A DNA stretch of 64,000 bases from Desulfobacteraceae bacterium. GTDB lineage: Bacteria > Desulfobacterota > Desulfobacteria > Desulfobacterales > SURF-7. The stretch lies in NCBI GenBank assembly GCA_003599865.1, contig QZKS01000052.1:1-64000 (forward strand), read 5' to 3'. This document shows, in pieces, positions 9,200 to 18,616 of this stretch (positions are counted from its first letter, which is position 1; the number at the start of each line of letters is the position of its first letter). The notes under the pieces are model-generated. The model was not told the origin of the DNA. It saw only the letters and a program-made list of their open reading frames with translations, and did not search any database. The translations under genes were made by a program, and so were the position numbers.

Positions 9200-11242
9200 T
9201 CAGTTTTTTCCCATATTTTCGTCATCCGAGTGAAGTTGCCCGGAGCTGCCGCCGTACATCTTGATTCTTCCCTCTTTCATCAGCTTTTCAATGTCCGCTT
9301 TCTTGTTGTTTTTCATCGTTTCGGAATCCTCCGGTCCCCGGATAACATGCGGTGTCAGAAAAAAGTACAGATTGGTCTTCTCACCGGACTCGCTGATGGA
9401 TTTAAACAGGTACCCAAGCAATGGGACGCTTCCCAGGCAGGGAACAGCCGACTCTGATTTGGTTATACTGTCATCAATGAGACCACCGATTGCAATCGTA
9501 TTTTTGTCATTGATGATAACCGTTGTTTCGATGGTTCGCTTCAGGGTTGTCGGCGTGATTTCCCCGGTATTGAGCTGAGAAATGGCCGCCTGGTCGAGCT
9601 TATTAATTTCCTGATAAATTTTCAACCGAACCAGTCCATCCTTGCTGATCTGCGGTGTAACCTTCAAGGTGAAACCGACATCTTTATATTCATAATTATT
9701 ATAGGTCTCGGAGGAAGAAGTTGTTCCGGTTTTGGTCAGATAGGGGACATTGCTTCCCACAGTAATTACAGCTTCTTCGTTATCGGTTGTGATGATTTGA
9801 GGCGTAGACAGAATATGGACATCCTTATCGCTCTTCATGGCATTGATCAATGCCCCGAGACTTGCAAATGTCATATCGCCTACTTTTATGGTTTCGCCGA
9901 AAACGCCCATGGAATAACCGGCCGGGAATGTAGCCGCCCCGGCATTGGCAGTCGCTACCAGATTTCCGATATTGGAGTATTGCCCTTTACCACCGAAACC
10001 GCCACCAGCAATCCAATCCTTGCTTCCCAGGGTGAAGTCCTCCCCGGCCACCCATTCGGTTCCCAACTCAAAACCTTTTTCCACATTCACTTCCATGATC
10101 AGGCATTCAATATAAACCATGGATCGCGGGATATCCAGTTTCCTGATAATTTCTTCCATGGTAAGGTAATCATCCTTATCCGCCATAAGAATCAGACTGT
10201 TTGTCGCTTTATCTGCGGTTATCTTTGTTGTTCCGGACACTACAGGCGGCGCTTTTTTCCCTTTTGCATCAGCTGTTTCCGTTTTACTCGGCAGCATCTG
10301 AAGTACCTTGGCAAGTTCTTCGGCATTTGCATATTCAAGATAATAAACATGAATATTTTCCTTGCCCCTGGGAACATCCTTATCCAGCATCCGGATCAGC
10401 CTTTTCACTCTTAGCGTGTCCGCCTCACTTGCAAGCAGAACGATGGTATTGGTTCTCTCATCCGCTACAAAAGCAATCTCCCTGCCGTTTTCGCTCTTCT
10501 TTTTTACAGCAGGATTCTCCTTTTTAAATACGGTTTCCAAAAGCTTTACCAGCTTGGAGGAATCAGCCGACTCCAGAGGAATAATGGTGATTTCTCTTCC
10601 AATACCTGTGACATCTACCGCGGAAAGGATTCTGAGAAGCCGCTGAATATTGGAGTAAATGTCGGTGACAATCAGCATGTTTGTCTGTGTGTAAGCCAGA
10701 ATGACACTATTCTTGGAAACAAGCGGTGCAAACAACTGTTTGATCTCATTGGCATCCGCATATTTCAGCGGGATCAACTGTGTAACGAGCTTGTCCGTAG
10801 ATTCCGCGCCTTCATCCGTCAGGTACGTTTCGACATTTTTGGTCCTGGCATCCGGAGATGAAACAATTTTAATCACTTCTCCTGCCTCTACCGTGGAATA
10901 ACCGTGTACTTCCAATACAGACTCAAATACCTTGAACGCCTCTTTTTCAGAAATTTTGGCAGGAGAGATAATGGTGACCTTACCTTTAACGCGATCATCC
11001 ACGACAAAATTCTTTCCCGACAACTCGCTGATAAACTTTATAAAAACATTTAAGTCCACATTGTTGAAATCAATGGAAACAAAACGCTCCTGTCCATTGC
11101 TTTCCCCCTTAATGGGCTTGCTGTCAAATTTCTGGATATTGTTTTTTTCAACACCCTCGATACCGAAAACCGTACCAAGTGTCATCAACATCATGACGGA
11201 AATACTGGTGATAATTTTTGCTATGTTAAAAAAATGTTTCAT
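9200..11242 (-). CDS. gspD: Type II secretion outer-membrane secretin GspD
   Basis: GspD forms the multimeric channel in the outer membrane. The signal peptide covers about 1-28 (ITSISVMMLMTLGTVFG). It is followed by the N0 domain (FVSIDFNNVDLNVFIKFISELSGKNFVVDDRVKGKVTI is its conserved core), N1-N3 KH-like repeats (for example 'IIPLESADSSKLVKLLETVF'), and the secretin core at about 380-640 ('VGSNVPYLTKTG', 'VGFTLKVTPQIS', 'AIGGLIDDS', 'VPCLGSVPLLGYLFKS'). The tail of about 35 hydrophilic residues is a possible pilotin-binding S-domain, but no pilotin gene is seen in the window. It starts 16 bases after gspC. Confidence 0.97.
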   Translation of the reverse strand: MKHFFNIAKIITSISVMMLMTLGTVFGIEGVEKNNIQKFDSKPIKGESNGQERFVSIDFNNVDLNVFIKFISELSGKNFVVDDRVKGKVTIISPAKISEKEAFKVFESVLEVHGYSTVEAGEVIKIVSSPDARTKNVETYLTDEGAESTDKLVTQLIPLKYADANEIKQLFAPLVSKNSVILAYTQTNMLIVTDIYSNIQRLLRILSAVDVTGIGREITIIPLESADSSKLVKLLETVFKKENPAVKKKSENGREIAFVADERTNTIVLLASEADTLRVKRLIRMLDKDVPRGKENIHVYYLEYANAEELAKVLQMLPSKTETADAKGKKAPPVVSGTTKITADKATNSLILMADKDDYLTMEEIIRKLDIPRSMVYIECLIMEVNVEKGFELGTEWVAGEDFTLGSKDWIAGGGFGGKGQYSNIGNLVATANAGAATFPAGYSMGVFGETIKVGDMTFASLGALINAMKSDKDVHILSTPQIITTDNEEAVITVGSNVPYLTKTGTTSSSETYNNYEYKDVGFTLKVTPQISKDGLVRLKIYQEINKLDQAAISQLNTGEITPTTLKRTIETTVIINDKNTIAIGGLIDDSITKSESAVPCLGSVPLLGYLFKSISESGEKTNLYFFLTPHVIRGPEDSETMKNNKKADIEKLMKEGRIKMYGGSSGQLHSDDENMGKN

Positions 11243-11258
11243 ATCTGATCCTGGTTGA

Positions 11259-12116
11259 TTATTTAATTGAGTATTCGATCACCTTTTCTTTGCCACGCCG
11301 CTTCAACTGCAGCGTAACGTCAGATGCACTTGTCAGATTATCATAAAATTTCAATGCATCATCAACCGTTTGTATCGGACTTCCATCCACACCGGTAATA
11401 ATATCACCATTCCTCAGTCCCATCTGCCTGAAGATAGATCTGGGTTTTACACTGCTCAATGTCAAACCATCCGGTCTTCCATTTTCAAAATGCGGTCTGA
11501 TTTTGGCCTGCCCCATCAGTTCGGTAACATTTGCCATGGCACTTTCAACCTGGGATCGTTGCAAAGTGATCTTTTGAGTGCTCTCTGCCGGTGATGCACC
11601 TTCACCTGCAACGTTTCGTCTTTCAAAACTCTTTGGCGAGGCGCTCTTTGCAGTCTCCTCAATACTCAACACTTCATCCCGTCCATTAACATCCAGCACA
11701 ACCTTTTCTCTTAATATCAACTTTACCACTGCATGTTGAACAGGATCTCCCACACGATACAAATTCTGTTTTCTTTCCTTGGTTTCCTCAATCACGGCAA
11801 AAGTTGTCTTACCGGTTACGGTTCCCCAAAGTTTTAGACTTAACTCAGTTTCCTGCATCCCTTCAAGGTCCATGTCGACCGGTTTTTTCTTGCTCGATGT
11901 TTCCGCACCGGTCTTAAACAGATTCCGGTCAGTAATCTTTTTGTAATAGGCAAGAGGCTTTGAAATATTGCTCCGAACCACCGGAATTTTTTTCATATCG
12001 GATTCCGGCGTCTGCAAAACCATATTTGCCGAAACAATTCGATAAAATCCCCTGACACCGATATAGATCCCGATAGTCAGCAGGCACAGGTTCAAAATGA
12101 TGAAAATTTTATTCAT
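11259..12116 (-). CDS. gspC: Type II secretion protein GspC with PDZ domain
   Basis: GspC links the inner-membrane platform to the secretin. It has one N-terminal membrane helix (MNKIFIILNLCLLTIGIYIG), a periplasmic HR domain ('YYKKITDRNLFKTG', 'LSLKLWGTVTG...AVIEE') and a C-terminal PDZ domain with 'IFRQMGLRNGDIITGVDGSPIQTVDDALKFY'. The frame extends to a TTG at 12164, but the ATG at 12116 places the membrane helix at the N-terminus and has a GAGGGTGG upstream, so it is preferred. It lies between gspN and gspD, in the middle of the operon. Confidence 0.9.
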   Translation of the reverse strand: MNKIFIILNLCLLTIGIYIGVRGFYRIVSANMVLQTPESDMKKIPVVRSNISKPLAYYKKITDRNLFKTGAETSSKKKPVDMDLEGMQETELSLKLWGTVTGKTTFAVIEETKERKQNLYRVGDPVQHAVVKLILREKVVLDVNGRDEVLSIEETAKSASPKSFERRNVAGEGASPAESTQKITLQRSQVESAMANVTELMGQAKIRPHFENGRPDGLTLSSVKPRSIFRQMGLRNGDIITGVDGSPIQTVDDALKFYDNLTSASDVTLQLKRRGKEKVIEYSIK

Positions 12117-12179
12117 TTGTATTGATGGTCCACCCTCTAAACCCCAAAATGGCTGCAATCTCAAGTTTCCCGATAACGA

Positions 12180-13058
12180 TCAAAAAAATCTGGGTTTTTC
12201 AAAAGTACCCTGCAGTTTCACAGGGAATCCCTCTCCACTGCTTTTCTTAAGCAATCGTTTTACAACAGGCCCCAGTTTTCCAAGTTTGTCCGTAAATACA
12301 GGGTTGGGATTTACGGTTCCACTCAAATTCAAAACACTTTTTTCTATCCTTCTATTGATCAGAATCGTTCCGGAAAGGCTGCCGTCAACATCCCCCCCCA
12401 TATTGACAAAACGATTCAGCTTGACCTCACTTCGATTAGACTCAAAATTTGCCTCTATTTTTTGTAAGTTCAATTTATCCAATCCATGCAATGAAGAGGA
12501 AAAATCAATGACAAGCTCAGATAAAACAAGATCACCGATAAAGGTATTCCTGTTATCCTCCCCTTTTTTGTAATTCACCCGCCCATCAAGGGAACCGCTT
12601 GCATCATGGGGGAAATGGTCTTTCAGAAAAAGAATGTCACCAATCTGAATATGGTCCAGCTCTACATCTGCCGTATTCACCAGAAAATCTTTTCCTCCCA
12701 AACCGATTGTTGCTTCAATCATCCCCTCATAGACTTCACAATCAATATCAATCGCAATTTTCCCTGCCAATAATGATAACAGCCCGGGGGTTATCGAAAG
12801 CCTGTTTGCATCCATAAAAGGCTTCCCGCTATTTTGAATGCTGACGTTTACAAACTTCAAGCCAATGGGGAAAGCAGGTCTGACATCTTCAATGGAAACC
12901 GATAAACCCGGAGCCATCCGGCCGATCTTTGACAGCAGAAATTCTTTTATGGTTATCGAAGGAAAAAGATAATACAGGAAAAAAAGAGTCACGCAGATAC
13001 TATAAACTGCATACAGAATTTTATGATTTACTTTTCCCATTTTCCTGTAACTGTTCAA
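12180..13058 (-). CDS. gspN: Type II secretion protein GspN
   Basis: This is a GspN-type protein, an optional T2SS component common in this operon order (L-M-N-C-D). It has one N-terminal membrane anchor (about 12-32, ILYAVYSICVTLFFLYYLFPS) and a long AsmA-like beta-rich periplasmic domain ('PAFPIGLKFVNVSI', 'GSLDGRVNYKKG', 'DVDGSLSGTILI'). The exact role of GspN is not well defined; membership rests on position, topology and fold pattern. It starts 3 bases after gspM ends. Confidence 0.82.
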   Translation of the reverse strand: MNSYRKMGKVNHKILYAVYSICVTLFFLYYLFPSITIKEFLLSKIGRMAPGLSVSIEDVRPAFPIGLKFVNVSIQNSGKPFMDANRLSITPGLLSLLAGKIAIDIDCEVYEGMIEATIGLGGKDFLVNTADVELDHIQIGDILFLKDHFPHDASGSLDGRVNYKKGEDNRNTFIGDLVLSELVIDFSSSLHGLDKLNLQKIEANFESNRSEVKLNRFVNMGGDVDGSLSGTILINRRIEKSVLNLSGTVNPNPVFTDKLGKLGPVVKRLLKKSSGEGFPVKLQGTFEKPRFF

Positions 13059-13061
13059 CGA

Positions 13062-13610
13062 TCAGGATTCTACGGTTTCCGCCTGCAGAACAACCGTAAT
13101 AAATCCATCCTGTTTTCCTTTCTTGGAGATCGAAAGCCTTTTCACAAAAACCATGTTTTTTGATGTTTCAATTCCATGAAGATAAGATGTTAGCTGATTC
13201 AAGGTAATATCCTGTAGTTTCATCTCAACAATGGATTTTTTCAATCCTGCTTCCTGACTCTTGGATGAAGTCGGTTTCATATAACTGATATGTTCTTTAA
13301 TACCGGAAGTTCCTGCCAACTGATCCAGAAAGGAAAAAAGGGTAAATTTTTTATCCCGCTGTAAAATACTCTGTTCAGACAACGCAGAACTTCTTTTCAA
13401 TAAATCAAATTCATTTTTCAAAGCCGCCATTTCCATTAGGGCTCTTTTCCTTGCAACAAGATCATCTTCCATGCGGGACTTCTTATGGATCACAGGCGAA
13501 ATCACCAGCTGGATCAACAAGAAAAACAGCACGGCAATCCCCGCTGCTGCGAGGCCTATCTGCTCTCTTTTGCTGTACTTACGATCAAGATATCGAAGTA
13601 ATCTTTCCAT
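13062..13610 (-). CDS. gspM: Type II secretion protein GspM
   Basis: This small bitopic platform protein partners GspL. It has a short basic cytoplasmic N-terminus (RLLRYLDRKYSKREQ), a single membrane helix at about 19-39 (IGLAAAGIAVLFFLLIQLVISPV), a coiled-coil stretch at about 40-80 and a ferredoxin-like periplasmic domain. The 'LDRKYSKREQIGLAAAGIAVL' start is typical of GspM. The 182-residue length is normal. It lies 31 bases downstream of gspL and 3 bases before gspN. Confidence 0.87.
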   Translation of the reverse strand: MERLLRYLDRKYSKREQIGLAAAGIAVLFFLLIQLVISPVIHKKSRMEDDLVARKRALMEMAALKNEFDLLKRSSALSEQSILQRDKKFTLFSFLDQLAGTSGIKEHISYMKPTSSKSQEAGLKKSIVEMKLQDITLNQLTSYLHGIETSKNMVFVKRLSISKKGKQDGFITVVLQAETVES

Positions 13611-13641
13611 AAATCACTTTTTAGCACATCATCACTGGAAA

Positions 13642-15102
13642 CTATAGGTCCAATTTCAGCTTGAACGCTATTCTTTTTCCGGTTTTATCCGAATTGGCCG
13701 AACTGATCGTAACCTTTTGGAAGATACTCCCTTTTTCCAGAAGACTTTTCATTTCATCCACGGAGTTGAATGTCGACGTATCTCCGGCAATAGTGACATT
13801 GTCTGGCCCGATCACAAGATTATCCAGTTCAATATCCATGTCCTTTGGTAGCAGGCTGCTTATTTCATTCAGGATATCAATGGACCGTAATTCTTTCCCC
13901 GTATGATCCGATATCATGGATTGCTTTTTCAGTTCATCAACCTCAGCTCGAAGTTGCCGCTGCTGGATAAATGGATCATGAATTGCCGAATCCGGGAATG
14001 CCTGCTTATAAATTGCCGAAATCCGTGAATTCAGATCAGCCATTTCACTACCCATCGAATAAAAGTCGTAAAACAGATTGGAAAGTAACAAGAGAAAAAC
14101 CACTCCGGCAAGAATAGCTGTTTTAATAATATCATTCCGGTAAGCATTCCAATGTTTCTTTGCCGCAAACTGCCTGCGATGGAAATTCAACCCATGATTC
14201 CCTGAAGTCTCAAAGGTCGCCAGCGCCAATGCATTCTCCATCTGCTCAGGAATCCAGGGATGATCATCAGACTCTTTTCGTTGAATCCCCATATCCTGAA
14301 TCAAGTCTACCTGTTTCACCGGGATTTCGAGTTTGCCGGAAACCTCATTCCGGAAGTCGACACAATCCGTTCCATAGCCCGCCATAAAAACGATTTTCGG
14401 CTGAAATGCAATGCCGAGTGTATCTTCTGCTGCTGAAACTGTCTGAACAATTCCCTTGCAGATTAATTCTGCCGGTTTTACACCGGAACTGTTGCAGACA
14501 GTTGAACGAATCATCTGAATCTGTCCGTCAGAGATAACAAATAATGTTGCACGGTTCCGGTATACATCAACGAGCAGACATTGATCAGGCGTGTCCGCCT
14601 GTTTCGCAATGCATAGTGCGATTGAATACCCGCTGATGGTTACCACTTGAGGATTCAATGAAATGGTTTGCAGAGTGGAAAGAATTTTATCCAGTTTTGA
14701 TTTTTCCAGCACTGCTGCCAGAATGCTTGTCCGGTCCTGCTGCCTGGCATGGGGTATATTTTGAAAATCAATGATCGTCTGATCAATCGGCAACGGCATG
14801 GTGGGTTCTAATTCAAATTGCAAAACCTGCTTGATTTTTCGCGTTTCCTTAAATGGAACCTGAATATTCCGATAAAAAGCCAGTTCTGCCGGAAAAGATG
14901 CGACACACTCGACTTCTTTCAGATCGATATTTTCTTGAATAATTTTTAATGCCCTGGTTTGTTCGGAATCTTTTTCTTCGATATCGGATTCCCATGAAAC
15001 ATGATAAAAGGCCTCCACCTCATTGCCTTTGATACTGCTTGCAATGACTACTGCGGCTATGCTGCTGCTACGGATGTCAAGCCCAAGAATTTTTCTGCTC
15101 AT
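13642..15102 (-). CDS. gspL: Type II secretion protein GspL
   Basis: GspL is the platform protein with an actin-like cytoplasmic domain that recruits GspE. The N-terminus 'MSRKILGLDIRSSSIAAVVI' is the ATPase-fold phosphate-1-like strand. 'VPFKETRKIKQVLQFELEPTMPLPIDQTIIDFQ' matches the PilM/GspL family. A single membrane helix (about residues 330-350, AILAGVVFLLLLSNLFY) precedes a PilN/GspM-like periplasmic domain. The frame opens at 15153, but the ATG at 15102 gives the conventional start. The 154 bases between gspK and this start are larger than elsewhere in the operon and could hold an internal promoter. Confidence 0.92.
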   Translation of the reverse strand: MSRKILGLDIRSSSIAAVVIASSIKGNEVEAFYHVSWESDIEEKDSEQTRALKIIQENIDLKEVECVASFPAELAFYRNIQVPFKETRKIKQVLQFELEPTMPLPIDQTIIDFQNIPHARQQDRTSILAAVLEKSKLDKILSTLQTISLNPQVVTISGYSIALCIAKQADTPDQCLLVDVYRNRATLFVISDGQIQMIRSTVCNSSGVKPAELICKGIVQTVSAAEDTLGIAFQPKIVFMAGYGTDCVDFRNEVSGKLEIPVKQVDLIQDMGIQRKESDDHPWIPEQMENALALATFETSGNHGLNFHRRQFAAKKHWNAYRNDIIKTAILAGVVFLLLLSNLFYDFYSMGSEMADLNSRISAIYKQAFPDSAIHDPFIQQRQLRAEVDELKKQSMISDHTGKELRSIDILNEISSLLPKDMDIELDNLVIGPDNVTIAGDTSTFNSVDEMKSLLEKGSIFQKVTISSANSDKTGKRIAFKLKLDL

Positions 15103-15256
15103 GTCAGTATATAATGCAACCCGGCTTTCAAAAAAAACTGAATCATTAACCAATCCTGAATGGATTACAACCCGATGCCTTTTCTATCAAATGGATATTA
15201 GGCCAATATTTTTATTTCATTAGCTATCATTTATGAAGCAATGGTTCAGATATAGT

Positions 15257-16327
15257 CTATTCCGTTTGCCAACTCAAGACCCTGCAGGTGTTTTTTCCGG
15301 ATTTATTTTCCCGCTGCACCATTGCGGTTGTTGTCACCTTGACATTACCCATCTCTCCGGTTGCCCTGATCCGGAAAAAGTCACTCTTTGTCGTGATCAG
15401 ATTCGGAGCGATTTCCAGGCTGCCGCAACCCGGAGCGTTTTTATACCAGTTTGGGTTTGACAGATCATGAGTATAGTTGCCATCCGTCATTTCTTCCCGG
15501 TAGCCAACAATCTCCTGAGCCAGCGGCAGGTCATTCAGTTGAAGCAATGCTGCAATGACCGGCAATTCTGCCGTATTGATATTGATCTTTCCCGGAAAAG
15601 TGAATTTATTGCCTGTTGTTTGTGTTTCCATTCCATAGACCGTTACATATTGGGACAGCATTTCCCATCCTCCGACGCTCTCCACCAGCTTTGCGACCCC
15701 CTTTACCTGGAGAAGTTCATCCACATATAGCATGGGGCTGTTTCTGCATGTATACGGCGGTTCCAGGTCCTTATAATAATCAGACTCCGCTCCGTTAACA
15801 CCGGTTATCAAGTCGTCATCCCCGGAGTCAAGCCAATCTTTGATCGAATTCACAATGGCGGAAGCACTCGTATCATCATCCTCATTTTCTCCGGATGTGA
15901 TATATCCGACAAACCGTTCCCACATATTCATCTGGTCTTGATTGAAATCCCTCCCGTCCGGAAATTTAACCAGGGCATTGACCTGAATTTTGGAAAGCTC
16001 ATCCTGAATCTCCACTGCCAGGGTGCCTTCCGGAAATGGGATGTCTCCCATCAAATCGGTCACGGTCTCCTTGTCAGCCCAATCCTCTTGAAGGGAATCC
16101 ACCTCTCCGTCATTTTTATCCTTTACCAGTAATGCCATCGCCATATGAATCCCTGAGGAGGTCAAATGGGAAAGTTTCAACCGATCTCTGGTAACTCCCG
16201 TAAATTCCGCTGCGTCTCCTGCCCGCCTGTTTAATTCCATTGTCGTGGCGATCAGAAGCGTAATCACCGTAATGGTGATAATCAGGGCAACTCCTTGATT
16301 CTTCTTTTTCATGCCATCACCCTTCAT
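15257..16327 (-). CDS. gspK: Type II secretion minor pseudopilin GspK
   Basis: GspK is the large pseudopilin at the tip of the pseudopilus. The prepilin leader KKKNQG is followed by a hydrophobic helix (VALIITITVITLLIATTMELNRR). The large globular domain has the family's 'SIKDWLDSGDDD', 'PPYTCRNSPMLYVDELLQVKGV' and 'ININTAELPVIAALL' segments. ATG 16327 overlaps the gspJ stop (ATGA). A second ATG at 16312, with AAGGGTGA upstream, gives the shorter leader usual in prepilins and may be the real start. The Gly-Val cleavage site for prepilin peptidase is clear, but gspO is not in the window. Confidence 0.93.
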   Translation of the reverse strand: MKGDGMKKKNQGVALIITITVITLLIATTMELNRRAGDAAEFTGVTRDRLKLSHLTSSGIHMAMALLVKDKNDGEVDSLQEDWADKETVTDLMGDIPFPEGTLAVEIQDELSKIQVNALVKFPDGRDFNQDQMNMWERFVGYITSGENEDDDTSASAIVNSIKDWLDSGDDDLITGVNGAESDYYKDLEPPYTCRNSPMLYVDELLQVKGVAKLVESVGGWEMLSQYVTVYGMETQTTGNKFTFPGKININTAELPVIAALLQLNDLPLAQEIVGYREEMTDGNYTHDLSNPNWYKNAPGCGSLEIAPNLITTKSDFFRIRATGEMGNVKVTTTAMVQRENKSGKNTCRVLSWQTE

Positions 16328-17019
16328 GAGGGTTCCTGCGCCTTTTCAAATCGATAAACCGGCAATTGAACCCTGGTCTGGAAACGATGAGAAACCGACT
16401 CCTTCCCGATTTCCAGGCGGATGCCGATCGATACCGGTGTTTCATATTTGAATTCGGATGACTCGGAATTCCATGATGCATGTTCTTCGCCCTCCTTATC
16501 ATAATATGTAAAAACAAGTGATTTGACATTCTCGCAAATCACCGGATCCTGGTTGTTCTCATCAATGGGCTTATCGAAATAGAGACGATCCGACCGTTTT
16601 AAAACCATCATGTTGTCATCGGTTTCATCGACATAATAAACAATTTCCGCCACACCCTTTGGCTCTTTCTTCCCAAATGCGATGTGAGAGGCAGATGTAA
16701 ACCTCAGTTTCGGAAAATCCTTATGTTGGCTGGAAGATTCTTCACCAAGGAGATGATGGATATCCGGATCAGTGTTTATTTCCGGCTGGGAGTAACGTTC
16801 AACAGGGGTCACATAAAGACCCTTCATATCTATTATCATCCTGTCCAGACAGGTTTTGGCCATCTCGTTGAAGGCAAGGTTCTCCTCAATCACTCCGACA
16901 CTGCCTAAAATCTGGTTAAAGGATCCGAAAAGAGTGGTGATCATAATACCAAAAATAAAAATTGCCAGTAAAATCTCAAGCAGGGTAAAACCAAAATCCC
17001 TTTTTCTTTCCTTGTTCAT
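16324..17019 (-). CDS. gspJ: Type II secretion minor pseudopilin GspJ
   Basis: This minor pseudopilin is in the tip complex with GspI and GspK. It has a prepilin leader MNKERKRDFG, then FTLLEILLAIFIFGIMITTLFGSF with the Glu at position +5. The globular domain includes 'CLDRMIIDMKGLYV' and 'IVYYVDETDDNMMVLKRSDR', typical of GspJ. The frame is open to 17100, but the ATG at 17019 places the leader directly before the cleavage site and lies 20 bases after the gspI stop, so it is chosen. Confidence 0.92.
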   Translation of the reverse strand: MNKERKRDFGFTLLEILLAIFIFGIMITTLFGSFNQILGSVGVIEENLAFNEMAKTCLDRMIIDMKGLYVTPVERYSQPEINTDPDIHHLLGEESSSQHKDFPKLRFTSASHIAFGKKEPKGVAEIVYYVDETDDNMMVLKRSDRLYFDKPIDENNQDPVICENVKSLVFTYYDKEGEEHASWNSESSEFKYETPVSIGIRLEIGKESVSHRFQTRVQLPVYRFEKAQEPS

Positions 17020-17038
17020 TTTTAAATGTATCAGCAAG

Positions 17039-17437
17039 CTATTCCTGCATAAACCGGTAAGAAATGATCGAATAACTGAACTCCCCTTCGTTAAAGCCAA
17101 TAGAGACTTCCATTTTTTTTACTTTTTCCGCTAATGTTCCAAGGGTTTCCGATTCGATGTTGCTCACAGAGCTCTTCCAGACATACCCTTGAAAATATTC
17201 ACCAAAGTCCCCTTCTTCCATCTCGTCATTTTCTATTTTTTTGGTAGAGAGCTGGGACATCTTTTCCTCTGCAAGGAACGGTGCCTGCGTATCAAACTGC
17301 GTATTCAAACTGAGAAGCACTGTTTTGGAATGCAGCCCCCAAATGGTCGTGATCACAATGGCGATAATTGAAAATGCAATCATGACTTCAAGAAGGGTGA
17401 ACCCTTCATTATTATTTTTATCGAAAGGCTTCAACAT
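17039..17437 (-). CDS. gspI: Type II secretion minor pseudopilin GspI
   Basis: This is a short pseudopilin with leader MLKPFDKNNNEG and the helix FTLLEVMIAFSIIAIVITTIWGL, Glu at +5. The domain includes 'PFLAEEKMSQLS', matching the GspI 'A..lA..km' region. ATG 17437 is preferred over an upstream TTG at 17446. It overlaps the end of gspH by 20 bases, which suggests coupled translation. GspI nucleates the tip complex with J and K; that is family knowledge. Confidence 0.9.
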   Translation of the reverse strand: MLKPFDKNNNEGFTLLEVMIAFSIIAIVITTIWGLHSKTVLLSLNTQFDTQAPFLAEEKMSQLSTKKIENDEMEEGDFGEYFQGYVWKSSVSNIESETLGTLAEKVKKMEVSIGFNEGEFSYSIISYRFMQE

Positions 17438-17936
17438 ACTCTTCAACCCATTTCACAGAAGGCAAAAAAGCCTCTATCATCAAGGATACTTTTCGGTCAT
17501 CAGGGCCTCCAATATGAATGATTGCCGGATCAGCGTATCCTTGTTTGTTGAATGATATTTCAACCGTGCCCTGCAGGACTTTCCCTCTTCCCGGGAATTC
17601 AACATCCAGAAGCCTAACCGATTCCGGTAGAGGGTAACTGTTTTCATAGGCTTTTTTCAATGCCTCTTCCGTATCAACCGATTCGTCAGTAACCCATAAC
17701 CTACTATTATCAATATCAATGTTCAGATAATAATGTTTTTGATGCTGCACCGCATTATTTCGCAGAAGCCTGGCTTTGACCACCAGCCAACGAATAATTT
17801 CATTGGTATCATCCGGAAAAATAAATCCTGACAATCGCGGTGTGGCAAACACAAGCATCACCGACATGATGATGACGACCACAATCAGCTCGATTAGTGT
17901 AAACCCTTTGTTATTTTTTGCTTTTCGAAAAAACAT
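17418..17936 (-). CDS. gspH: Type II secretion minor pseudopilin GspH
   Basis: The prepilin leader MFFRKAKNNKG is followed by FTLIELIVVVIIMSVMLVFATPRL, Glu at +5. The 172-residue length and beta-rich domain fit GspH, which joins the tip complex to the GspG shaft. It starts 40 bases after gspG and overlaps gspI at its 3' end. The assignment as H rather than another minor pseudopilin rests on gene order and length. Confidence 0.87.
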   Translation of the reverse strand: MFFRKAKNNKGFTLIELIVVVIIMSVMLVFATPRLSGFIFPDDTNEIIRWLVVKARLLRNNAVQHQKHYYLNIDIDNSRLWVTDESVDTEEALKKAYENSYPLPESVRLLDVEFPGRGKVLQGTVEISFNKQGYADPAIIHIGGPDDRKVSLMIEAFLPSVKWVEEYVEAFR

Positions 17937-17975
17937 TCCCGCAACAGCAACCAGTTGATTGACGTTTTGATACGG

Positions 17976-18422
17976 CTATTCGATTTCCCAGTTATTGATA
18001 TCTTTTGCAGCATCCTCTCCACCGGGAGCTCCATCAGAACCATAGGAGATCAGATCAAAATTGCCATTAACACCGGGACTGATATAGACAAATTCATTTC
18101 CCCATGGATCTTTTGGAAGATTTGATTTTTCAAGATATCCGCCTTTACGCCATTTTTTCGGCAGAACTCCTGTTTCCGGCGGCCGAACGAGAGCCTCAAG
18201 CCCCTGTTCCGTGCTTGGATATACGCCATTATCGAGCTTATACAGTTTCAATGCAGACTCAATGGCCTTGACGTCTATTCTGGCCTTGTTTTGTCTGGCC
18301 TCATCCGGTGCATCCATAAAATTAGGTGCGATCACCATGGCAAGTATACCCAAAATAACAATCACAACCATTAATTCAATAAAGGTGAACCCTGAGTTAT
18401 TGATTTGGTTTACCGGTTTCAT
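17976..18422 (-). CDS. gspG: Type II secretion major pseudopilin GspG
   Basis: This is the major subunit of the pseudopilus. The leader MKPVNQINNSG is followed by FTFIELMVVIVILGILAMVIAPNF. The family's hallmark segment 'ARIDVKAIESALKLYKLDNGVYPSTEQGLEALV' is present, as are the calcium-loop region 'GYLEKSNLPKDPWGNEFVYISPG' and 'FDLISYGSDGAPGGE'. It is the first gene of the minus-strand operon, with GGAGGG about 10 bases before ATG. Confidence 0.97.
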   Translation of the reverse strand: MKPVNQINNSGFTFIELMVVIVILGILAMVIAPNFMDAPDEARQNKARIDVKAIESALKLYKLDNGVYPSTEQGLEALVRPPETGVLPKKWRKGGYLEKSNLPKDPWGNEFVYISPGVNGNFDLISYGSDGAPGGEDAAKDINNWEIE

Positions 18423-18554
18423 TAGATAATTTCCCTCCGATGTTCTACATTCGCGTTATTCAGCCATACTTCATCTATGTAACTCTTCTTGTTTTTTCCC
18501 TGCGTTTCATCCAGATTAAAAAACGGTTGGACTTTACATAAAGGACAATTTTTT

Positions 18555-18581
18555 ATTATAATATCCCCTATTCGTATTCAA
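18555..18581 (-). promoter_or_regulatory. Putative sigma-70-type promoter of the gspG operon
   Basis: On the minus strand a perfect TATAAT (18560-18555) is preceded by TTGAAT (18581-18576) with a 15-base spacer, about 130 bases before the gspG ATG. The spacer is shorter than ideal, so the -35 call is weak. No sigma-54 GG-N10-GC element was seen in this gap. Confidence 0.4.
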
Positions 18582-18616
18582 GGATTAAAAGGGATGAATT
18601 ACTTTACCATATGATC